Part shown: positions 1-11,800 of the stretch, in pieces
Position numbering within the stretch: the stretch's first letter is position 1
Layout of the letters: each line of letters opens with the position of its first letter
From: Podospora pseudocomata
Taxonomy: Eukaryota; Ascomycota; Sordariomycetes; Sordariales; Podosporaceae
Direction of reading: 5' to 3'
Assembly (NCBI RefSeq): GCF_035222375.1
Contig: NC_085887.1
Span: 2,765,501-2,829,500, forward strand
Length of the DNA stretch: 64,000 nucleotides
The notes under the pieces: generated by a model
Seen by the model: only the letters and a program-made list of their open reading frames with translations
What the model was told of the DNA's origin: nothing
The model's database searches: none
Made by a program: the position numbers and the translations under genes

Positions 1-731
1 TTCTCACTCTCTTCCCCCTCTGCCTCCTTCTCCATCCAATCAACCCGGCTCTCCAACACACAGGCCCTCGGTTCAGATACGTTCTTCTCCCACTCCCTCT
101 CCATCCAATCAGCCCGGCATTCCAACGCACAAACCCTCCCTTCGTATCTTTCCTCCTCCCACTCCTCCTCCCACTCCTCCTCCCACTCCTCCTCCCACTC
201 CTCCTCCCACTCCTCCTCCCACTCCTCCTCCCACTCCTCCACCTTCACCACCCTCTCCTCCACAACCGCCTTAAACTCCTCAAACTCCCCCTTCAACTTC
301 TCACACACACCATCCCTACTCTTCCCCCCCTCCAACACCCCCACCCTCTCCTTCATCACCCTCTCCCTCTCCTCCAACTCCCTCACCCTCCCCTTCAACT
401 TCCTCACCCGTCCCTTCGTCTTCTTGTTCTTTTCCTCCAGCTTCTCCAGAAGCGCCATAACATACACCCCAGCATTACGATTCTCCTCCTCCTTCTCCTC
501 CCCAGCCTTCCTCAGCATCCGCACCTCCTCACCCAACTCCTTGCACATCAGCCGGGTGCGATTAACACTGTCAAAAAGTTGACGGAGAAAAGTCATGAAC
601 TTGACGTCCTCAGTCTTTGCCTTGCTCGCCATCTCCTCCAGCTTGGCGACCCGATCGTTGAGTTCGGCTTGGGTTCTGTGGATGGGGGAGAAGGCGTAGA
701 AACCTGAGGAGGGAGACGAGGAAGAGGACAT
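1..731 (-). CDS. Coiled-coil protein with WEEE repeats, C-terminus cut by window edge
   Basis: An open frame starts at ATG 731 and runs off the left edge without a stop (243 codons visible). After a Ser-rich start (MSSSSSSPSSGF) the protein is almost wholly Glu/Lys/Arg-rich heptad-like helix, with long coiled-coil character around residues 20-170. A 12-bp tandem repeat then encodes seven Trp residues spaced by EEE. Beyond it lie two related blocks sharing the pattern C-R-x-D-W-M-E-x-E, so the protein carries at least two repeat classes. I do not recognise a family; intermediate-filament-like or tethering roles would be guesses. The same frame stays open upstream of ATG 731 to about 1133, through an Asn-Ser microsatellite, so the true start may be in an upstream exon: CAG acceptors near 862 and 1133 on this strand are possible. 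Seen: the frame and repeats. Inferred: that it is expressed. Confidence 0.6.
   Translation of the reverse strand, partial: MSSSSSPSSGFYAFSPIHRTQAELNDRVAKLEEMASKAKTEDVKFMTFLRQLFDSVNRTRLMCKELGEEVRMLRKAGEEKEEENRNAGVYVMALLEKLEEKNKKTKGRVRKLKGRVRELEERERVMKERVGVLEGGKSRDGVCEKLKGEFEEFKAVVEERVVKVEEWEEEWEEEWEEEWEEEWEEEWEEEWEEERYEGRVCALECRADWMEREWEKNVSEPRACVLESRVDWMEKEAEGEESE
152..240. repeat. 12-bp coding minisatellite, about 7.4 copies
   Basis: The unit cctcctcccact is repeated head to tail with almost no divergence. On the minus strand it encodes W-E-E-E in frame with the partial coiled-coil gene. The unit is a multiple of three, so copy-number change would lengthen the protein without shifting frame. 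Confidence 0.9.
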
Positions 732-760
732 GCTGTCGTTGTTGTCGTTGTTGTTGTCGT

Positions 761-819
<59 letters not shown>

Positions 820-1602
820 TTGTGGTTGTTATCTTGAAAAAGTGAAGACGTCTGCAAGTCGGAATGGGGAGTTAGGTTAGCAGGTATATTTGGATGTTGA
901 GTTATCGTGGTGTTAAGAAAGAGGGGTTGTGTTGAAGATGGTAGAGCGGAAGGGATAGTTGTGATATGGGTGAAAGAAGATGATGTGTGTGATGATGGAA
1001 GCCAGGTGATGAAGGCAGTGTGTTGATGAAAACAAGCCTTCGTTGATGGCCGTACCTTGTCGACAAGTGAGTCAATTGACCTTGACAATATCCCAGAAAG
1101 AAAAGGTTTCCTTCTAGGAATCCCGAGACACCTATAACTCTGGAAAAGAAAAGGAAAAAGAGAGAGAAATGCGGGAGGGTGCAAAGGGTTTAAGTAAAAC
1201 CGCCCAAACAGAGCTATATCAGCAAAGTCCACCCCGAGATCACGCCGACCTCATTATCACGACCACCCAAACTCTAATGATCACGCCCTCGGAGCAAGCA
1301 AGTGGGACATCAGTAAGCCACATCAACTCAGAACCAGAAAAACCCATAATGACGCAATTCCCAAATCTATTCACAACACCAATGCTAAACCAATATCATT
1401 TTACCTCTGCCCGAGTGCCCAGCTACCGTTCCCCAAGACTAGATATACACAATACGATATCTGACCCAAGCATCAAAAACGCCATAGCCCCCACCCACCC
1501 ATTAGAAGCCCTAAACGCCACACATACATGCAAGTCTTTTTCTCCACCTCCTAATCATGAGAGATAGCTCCACTGTGGCCACCAGTGACCTCGCCGTGTG
1601 CC
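732..1602. other. Intergenic between the coiled-coil gene and RPC2
   Basis: Holds the microsatellite and an unusually long stop-free frame on the minus strand continuing the coiled-coil gene upstream to about 1133. The plus-strand open frame at 1169-1567 has no recognisable features and I leave it out. The 3' UTR of the polymerase gene should lie at the right end. Confidence 0.5.
762..818. repeat. Hexanucleotide microsatellite (ttgctg)n
   Basis: About nine copies of ttgctg. On the minus strand and in frame with the coiled-coil gene it would encode alternating Asn-Ser, followed by an Asn/Asp tract, directly upstream of ATG 731. Confidence 0.85.
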
Positions 1603-4600
1603 TCACCGAGGATGGGGAAACTGGTCCTCCAACTGCATCCTGACCCCCACATTCATAGAAATCAGCTCCTGCAGCAGCAGCTTGGCAGCGTACGGCATGT
1701 TCATCTTGGTGACATTGCTCGTCGTCTTGCAAGTCTGGCAGTACCCCTTGTAGCCCATCAGACCGCACCGCTCGCAGACGTCCACCTTGGTAACGTCAGA
1801 GCTGTACATCAACCGTTCCAGCAACAGCTGCGAGGCGCCGTAGGCAATCAGGCAATCACGCTCCATTTCTCCCAAACGCAAACCACCGTCACGCGAACGA
1901 CCCTCGGTGGGCTGACGTGTGAGGACCGCGCGCGGGCCGCGAGAGCGAGAGTGCATCTTGTCTGCCACCATGTGCTTGAGGCGCTGGTAAAAGATGGGTC
2001 CGTTGAAAAGATAGGCCTCGTGGGGCTCGCCCGTGATGCCGGATGTGAAGTAATCCTTGCCCTCCCACGAGAAGCCGTGCTCGATCAACACCTTGCCCAT
2101 CTCTTCCACCGGATGAGACCGGAAGGCATCACCAAAGCCATACTCCCGCCTTCCTGCCACGACGGACGCCTTGCCGGTCAAGCACTCAAACAACTTGCCG
2201 ACAGTCATACGCGATGGGAAGCCGTGGGGGTTCATGATGATATCGGGCGTCAGACCCTTGTCGGAGAAGGGCAGGTCCTCTTGGTCCACAATGATACCAA
2301 CAACACCCTTCTGGCCGTGACGAGACGAGAACTTGTCACCAAGCTCTGGTCGGCGTGTTTGTCTGGTCCGGACCTTCAGCAGCGGCGTGCCGCTCTCCTT
2401 GGTGGTGATGACCACCTTGTCGACAATGGCTGGATCCTTGATCTTGTAGCTGATGGGACAGGGACGGAACTCGGTGATTTTCCGATCCTCACCAATGTTT
2501 GTTGACGTCTGGTCGACCGGGGTCTCCTTCATGATCATGATATCGCCGTCCTTCAGTTTCATTCCAGGAGTAGCGAGACCATCATTGTCAAGCACCGCAT
2601 GTCGATCCTTGGCCTTGCCGTCTTCATCGCGTTGCACGCCACCAAGTCGGTCCTTGTTTCGGTTGGGGTACTGTAGGAGCTCGGTCGTGTACTTCTTGAA
2701 CACCTGGCAGCGACCGAATCCTCGATCGCAGGATGCCTTGTTGAGCACAAGGGCGTCTTCAATATCGTACCCCGAGTACGACATGACGACAACCGTGGCG
2801 TTTTGGCCAGCAGGGAGCTTGTCGTAATGGATGAGTTGAATGGTCTTGGTGATGACCATGGGTCGTTGAGGATACACGAGCGTGTAGTGAAGAGTATCGA
2901 TGCGGTTTTGCTGGTTGTATGCGATGAAGCCTATCGCTTGCTTGCCCATGGCGCATTGGTAGGTGTTACGGGGCGACTGGTTGTGGTGAGGGAACGGAAT
3001 GAGGCCCGCAACTGCGCCCAGGATGGTGAATGGCTCGATTTCCAGATGAGTTGTCTGGTCGTTGATGTCCGACTCGTGGACGGCAATCAGCGCGTCGTTT
3101 TCCTCATTCACATCCAGATATTCCAGCACACCCTTCTTCAAAAAGTCCTCAAATGTGGCCTTCTTGTGCCGGAGAAGATCCAGATGTGCTGCCTCCAGCA
3201 TGGACTTTCCGTTCTCGACAATGATGTATGGCCGACAGATGCGCCCTTCATCGGTGGCGATGTGGATCGAGGCTGTGGCATGACTGGTGTGAATCCCAAT
3301 AAAGGCCGACAGCACGCCGCGGCGACGGAACTGCTTGAACCTCTTGGTGAAGGCCGCCGCGTCAAGGGTCAGAGCATACGGCGTGCCGTTTACGTGAATG
3401 ATGAAGGCGTTTTCTTCATGCATCTCTGTGCCGCTGCACTCCTCGATAAGCCGGATACCCTCGATCAATGTCGAGACGCACTTCTTGACCTTTTCTTCTC
3501 CTGCCTCGGTGGTGATATGTGTCATGAGCGCCAAGTTCTTGACCAGACCACAGGCCTCGCCTTCAGGTGTGTCGGATGTGCACAACATACCCCACTGCGA
3601 GGGCTGGAGGGCTCTGGGACCCGATACCTTTCGTGTCTTTTCGAACTGACTGCTGATTCTCGTCATCATGCCGAGGGCAGCAATATAGCTCAGACGACTG
3701 AGAACGTGTGTGACGCCGGCCCGATTCATACCGAAACGCTTGACTGTCCAATTCCCGCTCTGAATGGCCCGGTTCAGCCCTTGGGTGATCATTGTACCAT
3801 AAGAGCCGATGGGGCCGATGGGGTCATAAGCTGACGTGCGGTTGGGTCTCTTGAAAAAGTGCTCCATGTTCGCCTTGAGTTGCCCAATAAATCCTTTGAG
3901 CAGATCCTCGAATAGCAAAGACAGCAGCTGGCCGGCCAACTCCAAACGCTTGTTGCCGACGAAATCACGGTCGTCGACCAGCTCGGGATTGTGAACGGCC
4001 ATCAGGATGCGCCGCACCATCATGGCGATGTAGATGGTCTTGGGATAAAAGTCCAGGTCCTTGACGGTGACATGGGCCACAATCAGGTTGGAGAGGGCAT
4101 CCAAGCCTTCCTCGATGGGGTTGCGCCGTGGTCCAGCAGAGAACTTGGGGCTTGGCTTTTTCGGGCCGCCCATCTTGACTCTGGCACCCACATATTCCAG
4201 CGCCTGTTGCTGCGTGTAGACGCCAGCCTTTGCTGCGTCCTCAAAGTTGATGAGAAAGTCGTCTTGGTATCTGGAGTCTCCTCCCGCCACCAGCTCCATG
4301 ATGTCGTAGTCAGACAGTCCCCCGAGGGCCTTGAGAACGATCACGATGGGAATCGCCTCGACGAGAATGTTGTGGGTGAGAAGAATGCGGTCCTTCTTGA
4401 GAACGACGTAGGTCTTGGACTTGCGTTCGTGGGTAGAACTGGTGACCGAGGCCTGCACGCCACCCTTGTCGTCCTTTTCCACAATCACACGGTTCTTGCT
4501 GAGCTGTTCCTGAATCAAAATGACCTTTTCTGTGCCGCCGACAATAAAGTAGCCACCCGGATCCAGAGGACACTCGTTGAGCTCCTCCATCCTCGCATTA

Positions 4601-5085
4601 TTGGCACCGTTGAGGTAGCACTTGGAGCTCTTGAGCATGACGGGGATGCGGCAGAGCTGGACATTTTTGCGGATATTTCTGACGCCGTTCTTGGGGTAGG
4701 CGATATCGACAACGACGGGGGCGGCATAGGTAGCATCGCGAAGACGGCACTCCATGGGCGACACGGTTGTCGAGCTCTGCCACTGGAGCTGCGAGTTTTC
4801 ATTTCTTGTGGGCTTGCCGACGCGGATGTCGGTGAACTCGAGCCAGAAGCTGGGTTCCTGGTCGCATCGGATCACTCGGTTGGCCTCGACGATCTTCTTG
4901 ATGTCCTCCTCGACAAAGTAGTTGTACGAGTCGATGTGCTGCTTTACCAGCCCCTTGACCTTGAGGAAGGCGGGTAGCAGCTGGTACTTGTCCTGCTTGG
5001 TGTTGATGGGATCCGTGAGCCGTTTGCCGTTGTAGAAGGGCTCCAGCAGAGCCTCGAAGCCATCGTCGACGGCTGCCGAAGGCAT
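1603..5085 (-). CDS. RPC2: DNA-directed RNA polymerase III second-largest subunit
   Basis: Single-exon, 1160-residue protein; the family is about 1150 residues. It forms half of the Pol III active-site cleft and transcribes tRNA, 5S and U6 genes in the nucleus. The N-terminal LVKQHIDSYNYF and FTDIRVGKPT segments are Pol III-type rather than Pol I or II. Visible family landmarks are YDIEDALVLNK near residue 773, GDKFSSRHGQKG near 915 (hybrid-binding region), the motif LTPDIIMNPHGFPSRMT after it, and a C-terminal zinc site C-x2-C...C-x2-C (CERCG, CQTC) near residues 1100-1120. The open frame extends 26 codons further upstream to 5163, but that stretch does not look like the family, whereas MPSAAVDDGFEALLEPF at 5085 does, so I chose 5085. 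Intronless, unlike most neighbours. Confidence 0.95.
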   Translation of the reverse strand: MPSAAVDDGFEALLEPFYNGKRLTDPINTKQDKYQLLPAFLKVKGLVKQHIDSYNYFVEEDIKKIVEANRVIRCDQEPSFWLEFTDIRVGKPTRNENSQLQWQSSTTVSPMECRLRDATYAAPVVVDIAYPKNGVRNIRKNVQLCRIPVMLKSSKCYLNGANNARMEELNECPLDPGGYFIVGGTEKVILIQEQLSKNRVIVEKDDKGGVQASVTSSTHERKSKTYVVLKKDRILLTHNILVEAIPIVIVLKALGGLSDYDIMELVAGGDSRYQDDFLINFEDAAKAGVYTQQQALEYVGARVKMGGPKKPSPKFSAGPRRNPIEEGLDALSNLIVAHVTVKDLDFYPKTIYIAMMVRRILMAVHNPELVDDRDFVGNKRLELAGQLLSLLFEDLLKGFIGQLKANMEHFFKRPNRTSAYDPIGPIGSYGTMITQGLNRAIQSGNWTVKRFGMNRAGVTHVLSRLSYIAALGMMTRISSQFEKTRKVSGPRALQPSQWGMLCTSDTPEGEACGLVKNLALMTHITTEAGEEKVKKCVSTLIEGIRLIEECSGTEMHEENAFIIHVNGTPYALTLDAAAFTKRFKQFRRRGVLSAFIGIHTSHATASIHIATDEGRICRPYIIVENGKSMLEAAHLDLLRHKKATFEDFLKKGVLEYLDVNEENDALIAVHESDINDQTTHLEIEPFTILGAVAGLIPFPHHNQSPRNTYQCAMGKQAIGFIAYNQQNRIDTLHYTLVYPQRPMVITKTIQLIHYDKLPAGQNATVVVMSYSGYDIEDALVLNKASCDRGFGRCQVFKKYTTELLQYPNRNKDRLGGVQRDEDGKAKDRHAVLDNDGLATPGMKLKDGDIMIMKETPVDQTSTNIGEDRKITEFRPCPISYKIKDPAIVDKVVITTKESGTPLLKVRTRQTRRPELGDKFSSRHGQKGVVGIIVDQEDLPFSDKGLTPDIIMNPHGFPSRMTVGKLFECLTGKASVVAGRREYGFGDAFRSHPVEEMGKVLIEHGFSWEGKDYFTSGITGEPHEAYLFNGPIFYQRLKHMVADKMHSRSRGPRAVLTRQPTEGRSRDGGLRLGEMERDCLIAYGASQLLLERLMYSSDVTKVDVCERCGLMGYKGYCQTCKTTSNVTKMNMPYAAKLLLQELISMNVGVRMQLEDQFPHPR

Positions 5086-7816
5086 CTTGGTCGTGTCGTG
5101 CTGTTCAACCGTGACCAAGACGCTGAGCAGTGTGTGTGTAGTTAGTGGTGTAGTGAATGTCAAAAGGGATCTGTTCGTGACTCTAATAAACTCTAGGTAA
5201 TTTTGCCCCGCGGTGATAGGCGTCGGCCTTTTTCTTATCGCGATAAGGAATTGAAGAAGAGGCAGGGTTGGCGACGACAGGGAACCGCCAGGGGTGGGTG
5301 TGGCTTGGCACGTTTAAGGTTGCTCAAGGTTCATCCCACCATCCAAGAATGACAAGCTCTTTGCTATCAAAGCCATGGTTGGCGACACGGGGCTGTGGAA
5401 ACCGGTTAGAGTTCCCCGACGTGTTTTCTCTTTTCCACAGCTCGTCCGCGCAAGATGGATTGCATACCCGGCGCAGGCAGGTTTGATGTGCTGGCGACAG
5501 AGCTGCATCTGGATTCCACTGGTGGATTCAGGGGCAATTGGGGGTCACAAGTCACCACGAGAATTGTAGTTGGCAAAGGCTTTTGTTATGGGCAGTCTTA
5601 ACTTCCACTGATGATTATAGAAGTTCAAGAACAGTCTGGATCGAATTCCACATTCGTCGAAAACTCACCGCCTTTTATTTCTATAGATCGGATAGAGTTC
5701 CTTCAAGGGTGGGGGTTGCCCTTGAGGCTGACGTAGGTCATCCGATCCTCCTCTTCAAGGTAAGGGGGTAGGTAGGTAGGGTGAGGTAAGCTGAAGGTGA
5801 GAGTCCAGGTGTAGGGTTAGAAAGACCCTTTCCAAGTGCCCGTTGCGGCGCGGGGAGTTGGTCGGACTTGTTGGAGTACAAGGTATTTTCGAGGTCCAAA
5901 TCTCCCCGGAAGGGCATACCGAGACACCCAAACAGCACCTTTCCGATGCCACAAAGAGGTCTGTGTCTGTGATACCCTCCAACTTTTCTTCTTTTCCATC
6001 GAGGATTCCTCTGTCGGGCAGGTGTGGGGCATCGGTCAATGTCATTTCTCATTGGCCAAGCTGAGACACAATCGACGAGAACACTACCCACACCCAACAA
6101 CATGGCAGCCAGCATCGCCGAGAAAAAGGGGGTTGGGCTGTGTTGTGTGTTGTTGCGAGATGTCGACATCGGACAGAGCCCATCTCCACCTTCGATTACT
6201 TGCTTCCATTGCTGCTGTTGCAACGGGATGCCGGCGCGAGGACACTTCGAAGAGGGGGTGAGCGAGAAGTGATCAATGCCTCCCCCTCCTTCCCCTTTTT
6301 GAACTGTCGAAGGAGCGGGGAATCAATCCCTTGAGGGGCGGTCCTAGCTCAAGCCGTCACCATCTCGAACCCCGCGGACGAAGGAAGGACTCGGGGCGAG
6401 GATGATGACAAGCAGCCGAGACTTGGGTTGTTGTGAGCAAACAATCAGATATCAGAAAAAGAAGGGACGAAAACTGATAGATATCCGATACTCCGTAGAT
6501 GTTTGATGATGATCGGATTCCATCCCATGGCAGTGGTCTCGCTCACCGGGGGGGGGACATCACCCGGCTAAATAACTTGCCCCCCGCGCCCGCTCGTTGA
6601 TAGCGTACACAGTACACTACCACAAGCTATTGTGGATACTTGCACCGTTGATCACCACCTGGATTTTGGTTGAAGCTCGAAATATGCCGGCCTCTTCCCC
6701 AGACGGCCACCTCAGCCCAAAGACGGAAGCCGGCCTTTTGAGTAGCGGATGCAAGGCAATTGACTTTGGCACTTGTGTCAGTTGTCACTCAGCTCATGTA
6801 TGTGAGCTGCAATAATCACCACCTAGAATGGTCTACTACTCGATTCATCGCCACCGGCATATCGCCCACACGCCACTTATCGATATTGCATCTCACACCA
6901 CTGGTCCAAGATATGGTTGAGCCAGCGCAAAAAGCCAAGCATAGCTCCATATAAACCTCCCAGATCCAAGGGTTCCAACCAGTCTTGTCAACCGACAATA
7001 GCAGCGAAGTACACAAACAGGGGGGTGGTCGGCACGAAGCTGGGGAAACAAAAATACTTTGATACCTTCTCGTTGAGGCAGTGTTGGCTGAGAAAGTGAC
7101 TGCAGGCCCGTATATCGGCAACCCGTTTTCCCATCACACCTTTTTGCTCTTTCTGCCGCCCGTTTCCCCTCCCCCCCCCCAGAAAATGCTCACGTTGTAC
7201 ACCGCTTGTTTCCCTGATCGCCTGTTCTCGGCCGTGGTGTAGTGTAGGTAGTAGGTAGGAGGCGAAAACTTACCACGACAGAAAAAGCTGAACGACCTTT
7301 TCTCTTTCTATCCTATGCTCTTTTGAGAACGGGACAAGACACATGAAATAGGGGGGGGGATGCCCCAATGAGGTGCCATCGCTTTTGGGGATTGACACAC
7401 TCCCACCTCGCCTCCTGTGAGCAGCGCCAGTCCAGCATCCCCGGACCATGCATGTAGGGAAGGGAGCTCCATGTACTGTACATGCCTAGCGTGCGTGACT
7501 GTCTCCTCTTAACATACCGTAACCATCATTGTCTCTCGAGACATGGTACATACAATTTGACAGTTTGACCCCCAATAAAAGTAAGTAGGTACTAAAGTAC
7601 TAGGAAGGGAGCTTCGGGCAGCAAAAAGTGATTGCTCCAAAGCTAGGATGGAAGGGTAAGGTACAAAAGTACATACAAACTGCTACTCAGGACACTATCA
7701 CAGAGCCATGAAGGTTGCCTTTCGTTCGGGAGCCACCAGCTTTCTCTCTGGCACCACGGTCCGCTGCGAGCGTTTCAACTTGTTGCTCCTCTCCATCTCT
7801 GCCCGCCCGGCCTCTT

Positions 7817-7890
<74 letters not shown>

Positions 7891-8843
7891 TTTTTTTGTT
7901 TTTGCACACGAGCCGCTCTTTGCGTGTGGTTCCAGGCTCGGGTTGTTTTCTAGTGTGGGATCCCCAAAGTGTTAGTGCAAACGTGCAGGTGGTGGGACCC
8001 ACGGCAGCCCAATCGTCAGGGTGGGGATGTCTTAGCGTTCGAGGGGGACGAGCTTGGCTAACCAGACCCTTTACTGGACAGCAACGCCTCTTTCCGCCCT
8101 GCCAGGGGTGACTGGCCTGTCTGCCACTGTCTGGTCATCCATCCCCATAAACCACAACCTCCTCCACCACCTCACCCCCAACGACGAAGCCGGCCCGTTT
8201 CCACACACTTTCCCTGAACACACATACCCACGCTCTTTTGTACTGTGCTTCAAGACCAGTCTTTTTTGCTGCTGCTGCTCCTTGGCTATTCCTATCGTGT
8301 GCCAACAGATTCTCTAAAACCAGGTCAGTGACTGTGTCCCAGAGTGCGTGCGCGCGCATTGTCCCCTCCGCCGTCCGTCTGCCGCCCATCGCGGAACACC
8401 ACAGCCGGCCGGGCGCCGCCGAGGGAGGGGAGGGGAGGGAAGCAACCATCAAGCGGGGAGAGTGAAGAAGGCTTGAGGCAACCGCGAGAACTGCAAGCCG
8501 ACGTATTCTGCGTCTATCTCACATCTGGCCGCTCAACAATTCAGTCCTTGGAAAGCTTCCTTCAAATCGGTGAACCTTGATGCCGTCCTCAACCGAAGCC
8601 TCGTCCCAACAGCCACCGCCTCTCTGCTCTTCCAGGCTGCTTGTGAATGCGCGCGCATATCCACTTACTACTTGCCCCATACAGCCCCAAGTGCTCATGC
8701 CCCCCCGCATCATGACAAGCCGCTGACCATGCCTCCTCGTCATATAGACTTATAGAGCAAGATTCCACCGTCGAACCCGCCTAGCCGTGTATGAAAATTG
8801 GTGTGGTTGTTGTTGTTGTTGTATGTACCATAGGGCGGACGAG
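5086..8843. other. 3.8-kb gene-free stretch between RPC2 and the PUF gene (divergent)
   Basis: No open frame here has a recognisable domain or consistent splice pattern. The left part should contain the RPC2 promoter. The right part, from about 8000, is C/T-rich and probably promoter plus 5' UTR of the PUF gene. A 71-nt T run lies at 7819-7889. A small in-frame ATG at 8787 precedes the chosen PUF start. A long leader is common for fungal regulatory RNA-binding proteins, but that is inference. Confidence 0.5.
7819..7889. repeat. 71-nt homopolymer T run
   Basis: Uninterrupted T run followed by short T runs broken by single G. On the minus strand it is a poly-A tract. It could be a mononucleotide microsatellite, the tail of an old retroposed copy on the minus strand, or a length artefact of assembly. 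Confidence 0.9.
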
Positions 8844-11800
8844 ATGGACGACTATTTCCGGATCCAGCAGAGTCCCCGGGGTGATTCGCAAGTGAACGCG
8901 ACACTGGGCCTTGTATCGCCTTCTCGAAATCCTCTTCTTCCTCGCCGGTTTACTGCCGATTCCGGACGTGTACCAACATTGTCCACTATCAATACCATTC
9001 AACCGCCGCAAACACAGCAGCAACATCAGCGGGTACCTGAGCCGCAGGACTTTGCTTCCACTGCGGTACGTGTACCCCTCAAATTTCTTGGTTGGTGGCT
9101 TGAGAAGAAAGGGTTGGCGTTTGAGTTGATTACGCGCCCCCTAAGTGGATTTGGAGGGTTATCTGATTGAGTAGACCTTGAGACGTGGCTGACGGTTTAA
9201 AAAACAGGCTATGCACAAAGTTCAACTGGTATGTTGAAAAAACAACAGAGTTTCCTGCTTTGGAAAAACATAAGAGGGCAACCTGCGGACCTGTCAGCCG
9301 TGGCAACTTCATTGCTCCGACTTCCTCGCCTCACCTCTCTTTCGTCGTGGGTGGTGCCGTTCTGGCGAGACAGTATGGCTGACTTTTATCTTCTTCTTCA
9401 ACAGCTAGAGAAAAAGCGTCAGGACTACGAGCGCCTACGAGAGCAGCGTAGGCGCTTCGAGGCAGAAATGCAGAAGCTGGACGCTCAGACAAGGCTAGAG
9501 GCACAGGAGCTTCAGCAGATGACTGAGGATATCGCCAAGAGACTGGGGGCCGGCCATCAGTCAGAGCCGACGACGCCTCCCGAGTACCGCGAGGTGAATA
9601 CATCCTTGTCAACCATCTGGTCGACATCGCGGCCAAACCGGTACTCGACCTCGAGCCTGACATCACCCCCGGGCCTCTACAACCGACCCAATAGATCTGG
9701 TTCGCTGCTGACATCACCTCAATCCGGTGGTGGTGCTATCCCGGCCCGGTACGCCTTTGACGACCCCTTGTCCCACTCGGTGCCTGGATCCCGTCGCAAC
9801 AGCGACGAGGACGACGAGAAGGAGGAGGCAGTTCGCCAGGATCCCACCAGTCACCGCTCCACCAATCAGTAAGTTCTTGTCTTGGCTTTCCTTTGTTGGC
9901 TGCTCTTCTGCCACTGCTCCTGAATTATCCCTGGGTGTCGGCTTTGGCTGTGTACTGCTGTTCGAAGTGTGAGAGGAGGGAGACATAGCTTGGAGGTCGG
10001 AGATGTGTACTGCAGCAACACTGAAGCTCAGTGTTCTCTGCTTAAACTGCCAGCTTGTCAGAGGTGAAGAAGCGCTCAGGCCAACTGTCGTTGCTCCTGC
10101 CGTGGTGAAATTGGTGTAGGGACCAGAGCCCCCCCCTTCTCGCCGCCCATTACCGCCCTCTTGAGTGATCTCAGCAGCTGGTTGCAAACAAGCAGGGCCG
10201 TTGGTGGTTTTCTGGAATAATTCCGCTTCTTCCCACCCCCGCAACTCTCTCTTCCTCTTCGCAACACCTCACGTCGCCGACTGGTTGATATTCACATCAT
10301 CCATATCAGTACCGCTTGTTACTTGTCTTTCACCACAATCCTTTTGTTGTTTCCGTGTTTTTGCGTTTGCAACATTGTTTTTGCTGTTCGCCGTGTCCCG
10401 TCGCTAACTTGACTCACACTCAGCCTCAACCGGTATTCTATGCCGGTGACCAAGTCTCGAACCTATCTGGGTGATTTTGAGGATAGCAACAACACTACGG
10501 GCTTCCTCTTTGGAGACGAAGACTCCCATCTCGAGGATACCCGAACCACTCCTACAGCGGAGGCTTTCAACACGATCTATCGCTCGCAAGCCTATTCTCA
10601 ACTGGTGAGTTACCTTGCCCCCACCTTCTTTCGTTCATCTGAATCGCCTCGACTTCTTCACCCATCACCCATGTCTCTTTTGTTGCGGAGAATCGGAAGG
10701 TCACAAGGCGAGAATGACGTTAGCCAGCTCGCTCTTGCCGTGAAGAACTGTCAGGGCTTGTGAGATGAAAATTCTTTCTTCTCGCTCATTTCCCGGCCTA
10801 AGGTTATTAGGCCGACCTTCTTGTTCTTCTCCTCGCCCCTCACCTCTCCCCCAATTCACTCTCAATTATTCACTCCCATTGAACAATACTTCCGCTCTCT
10901 TTCCCCACTCTCTCATCTTCATCGCGATTTCTTATAGCCACCTCGCGACTCCGAAAGGATCAACTGTTGCTAACCTTTTTTCACCCGACAGACCTCATCT
11001 GCTCTGGATTCTGAATCCACCTCAACCAGTACTTGGAGTAATCTTACCAAGCATCAACAGCGACAAAGCATGTCTACCATCGGTTCCAACGGTCTCAACG
11101 GTGCCGGCCCGGTCGGTTCCCCTCCTTCGGAGCCTGGTACCATTGGCAGCCGCCCGGCCAGCATCCGTCACTCAATGGATGGCATGAAGTTTATGGCCGA
11201 GAGCGTCACCACGCCCTTGGACACTCCTGCCTCTGTTGTTTCCCCTCCTGCCGCCCACGCCGTGGCCTCGCCCCCCAAGCTTCAGCAGTCGTACTCTGCC
11301 AACGACGTCCCGACCATCAAGACCAATGGCTCGACTCTGGGTGCCAATACCAATGTCCATGCTCAGCAGCATTTCCACAACCACAATGCCAGCTTGGGAC
11401 GCTTCCCTGCCGGTGCCATGAATCGCCACAGCCAGAACATGTCTGGTGATGTCCGCGTGGCCAACGGTCATGACATTGCTGCTGGTTATCCCTCTATCTC
11501 GTCCACCCTGTCGACCCTGCATGCCCAAGCTACCCCTTTCCAGGCTCCGAACCAGCAGCCCCAGGCGGCGGTCATGCCGGCCCCTCCTTCGCTGGGCGGA
11601 GTCCAGTATAGTCCTTACTATGCTGCTGCTGTGCCTGGTAGCGTGCCGTACAACGGGGGGCAGCCATTCAATCCCTATGGCATGCTCGTGCCGAGCTTCA
11701 GCAACCTCAGCATTGGCAGTGCCGCGCCACAGCCTTCTCAGGCCACGCAGCCTCAGCCTCATATCCCGACGCAGAGCTTCACTGGCTACGGTCCTCAGTA

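Noticed and set aside
2803-3834. 343-codon open frame antisense to RPC2
   Set aside because: Shadow of a strongly coding minus-strand gene; no domain of its own.
5086-5163. Upstream ATG adding 26 residues to RPC2
   Set aside because: The added residues do not resemble the family N-terminus, which fits the ATG at 5085.
5738-6223. 161-codon minus-strand open frame
   Set aside because: No domain, no splice partners, overlaps equally long frames on the other strand.
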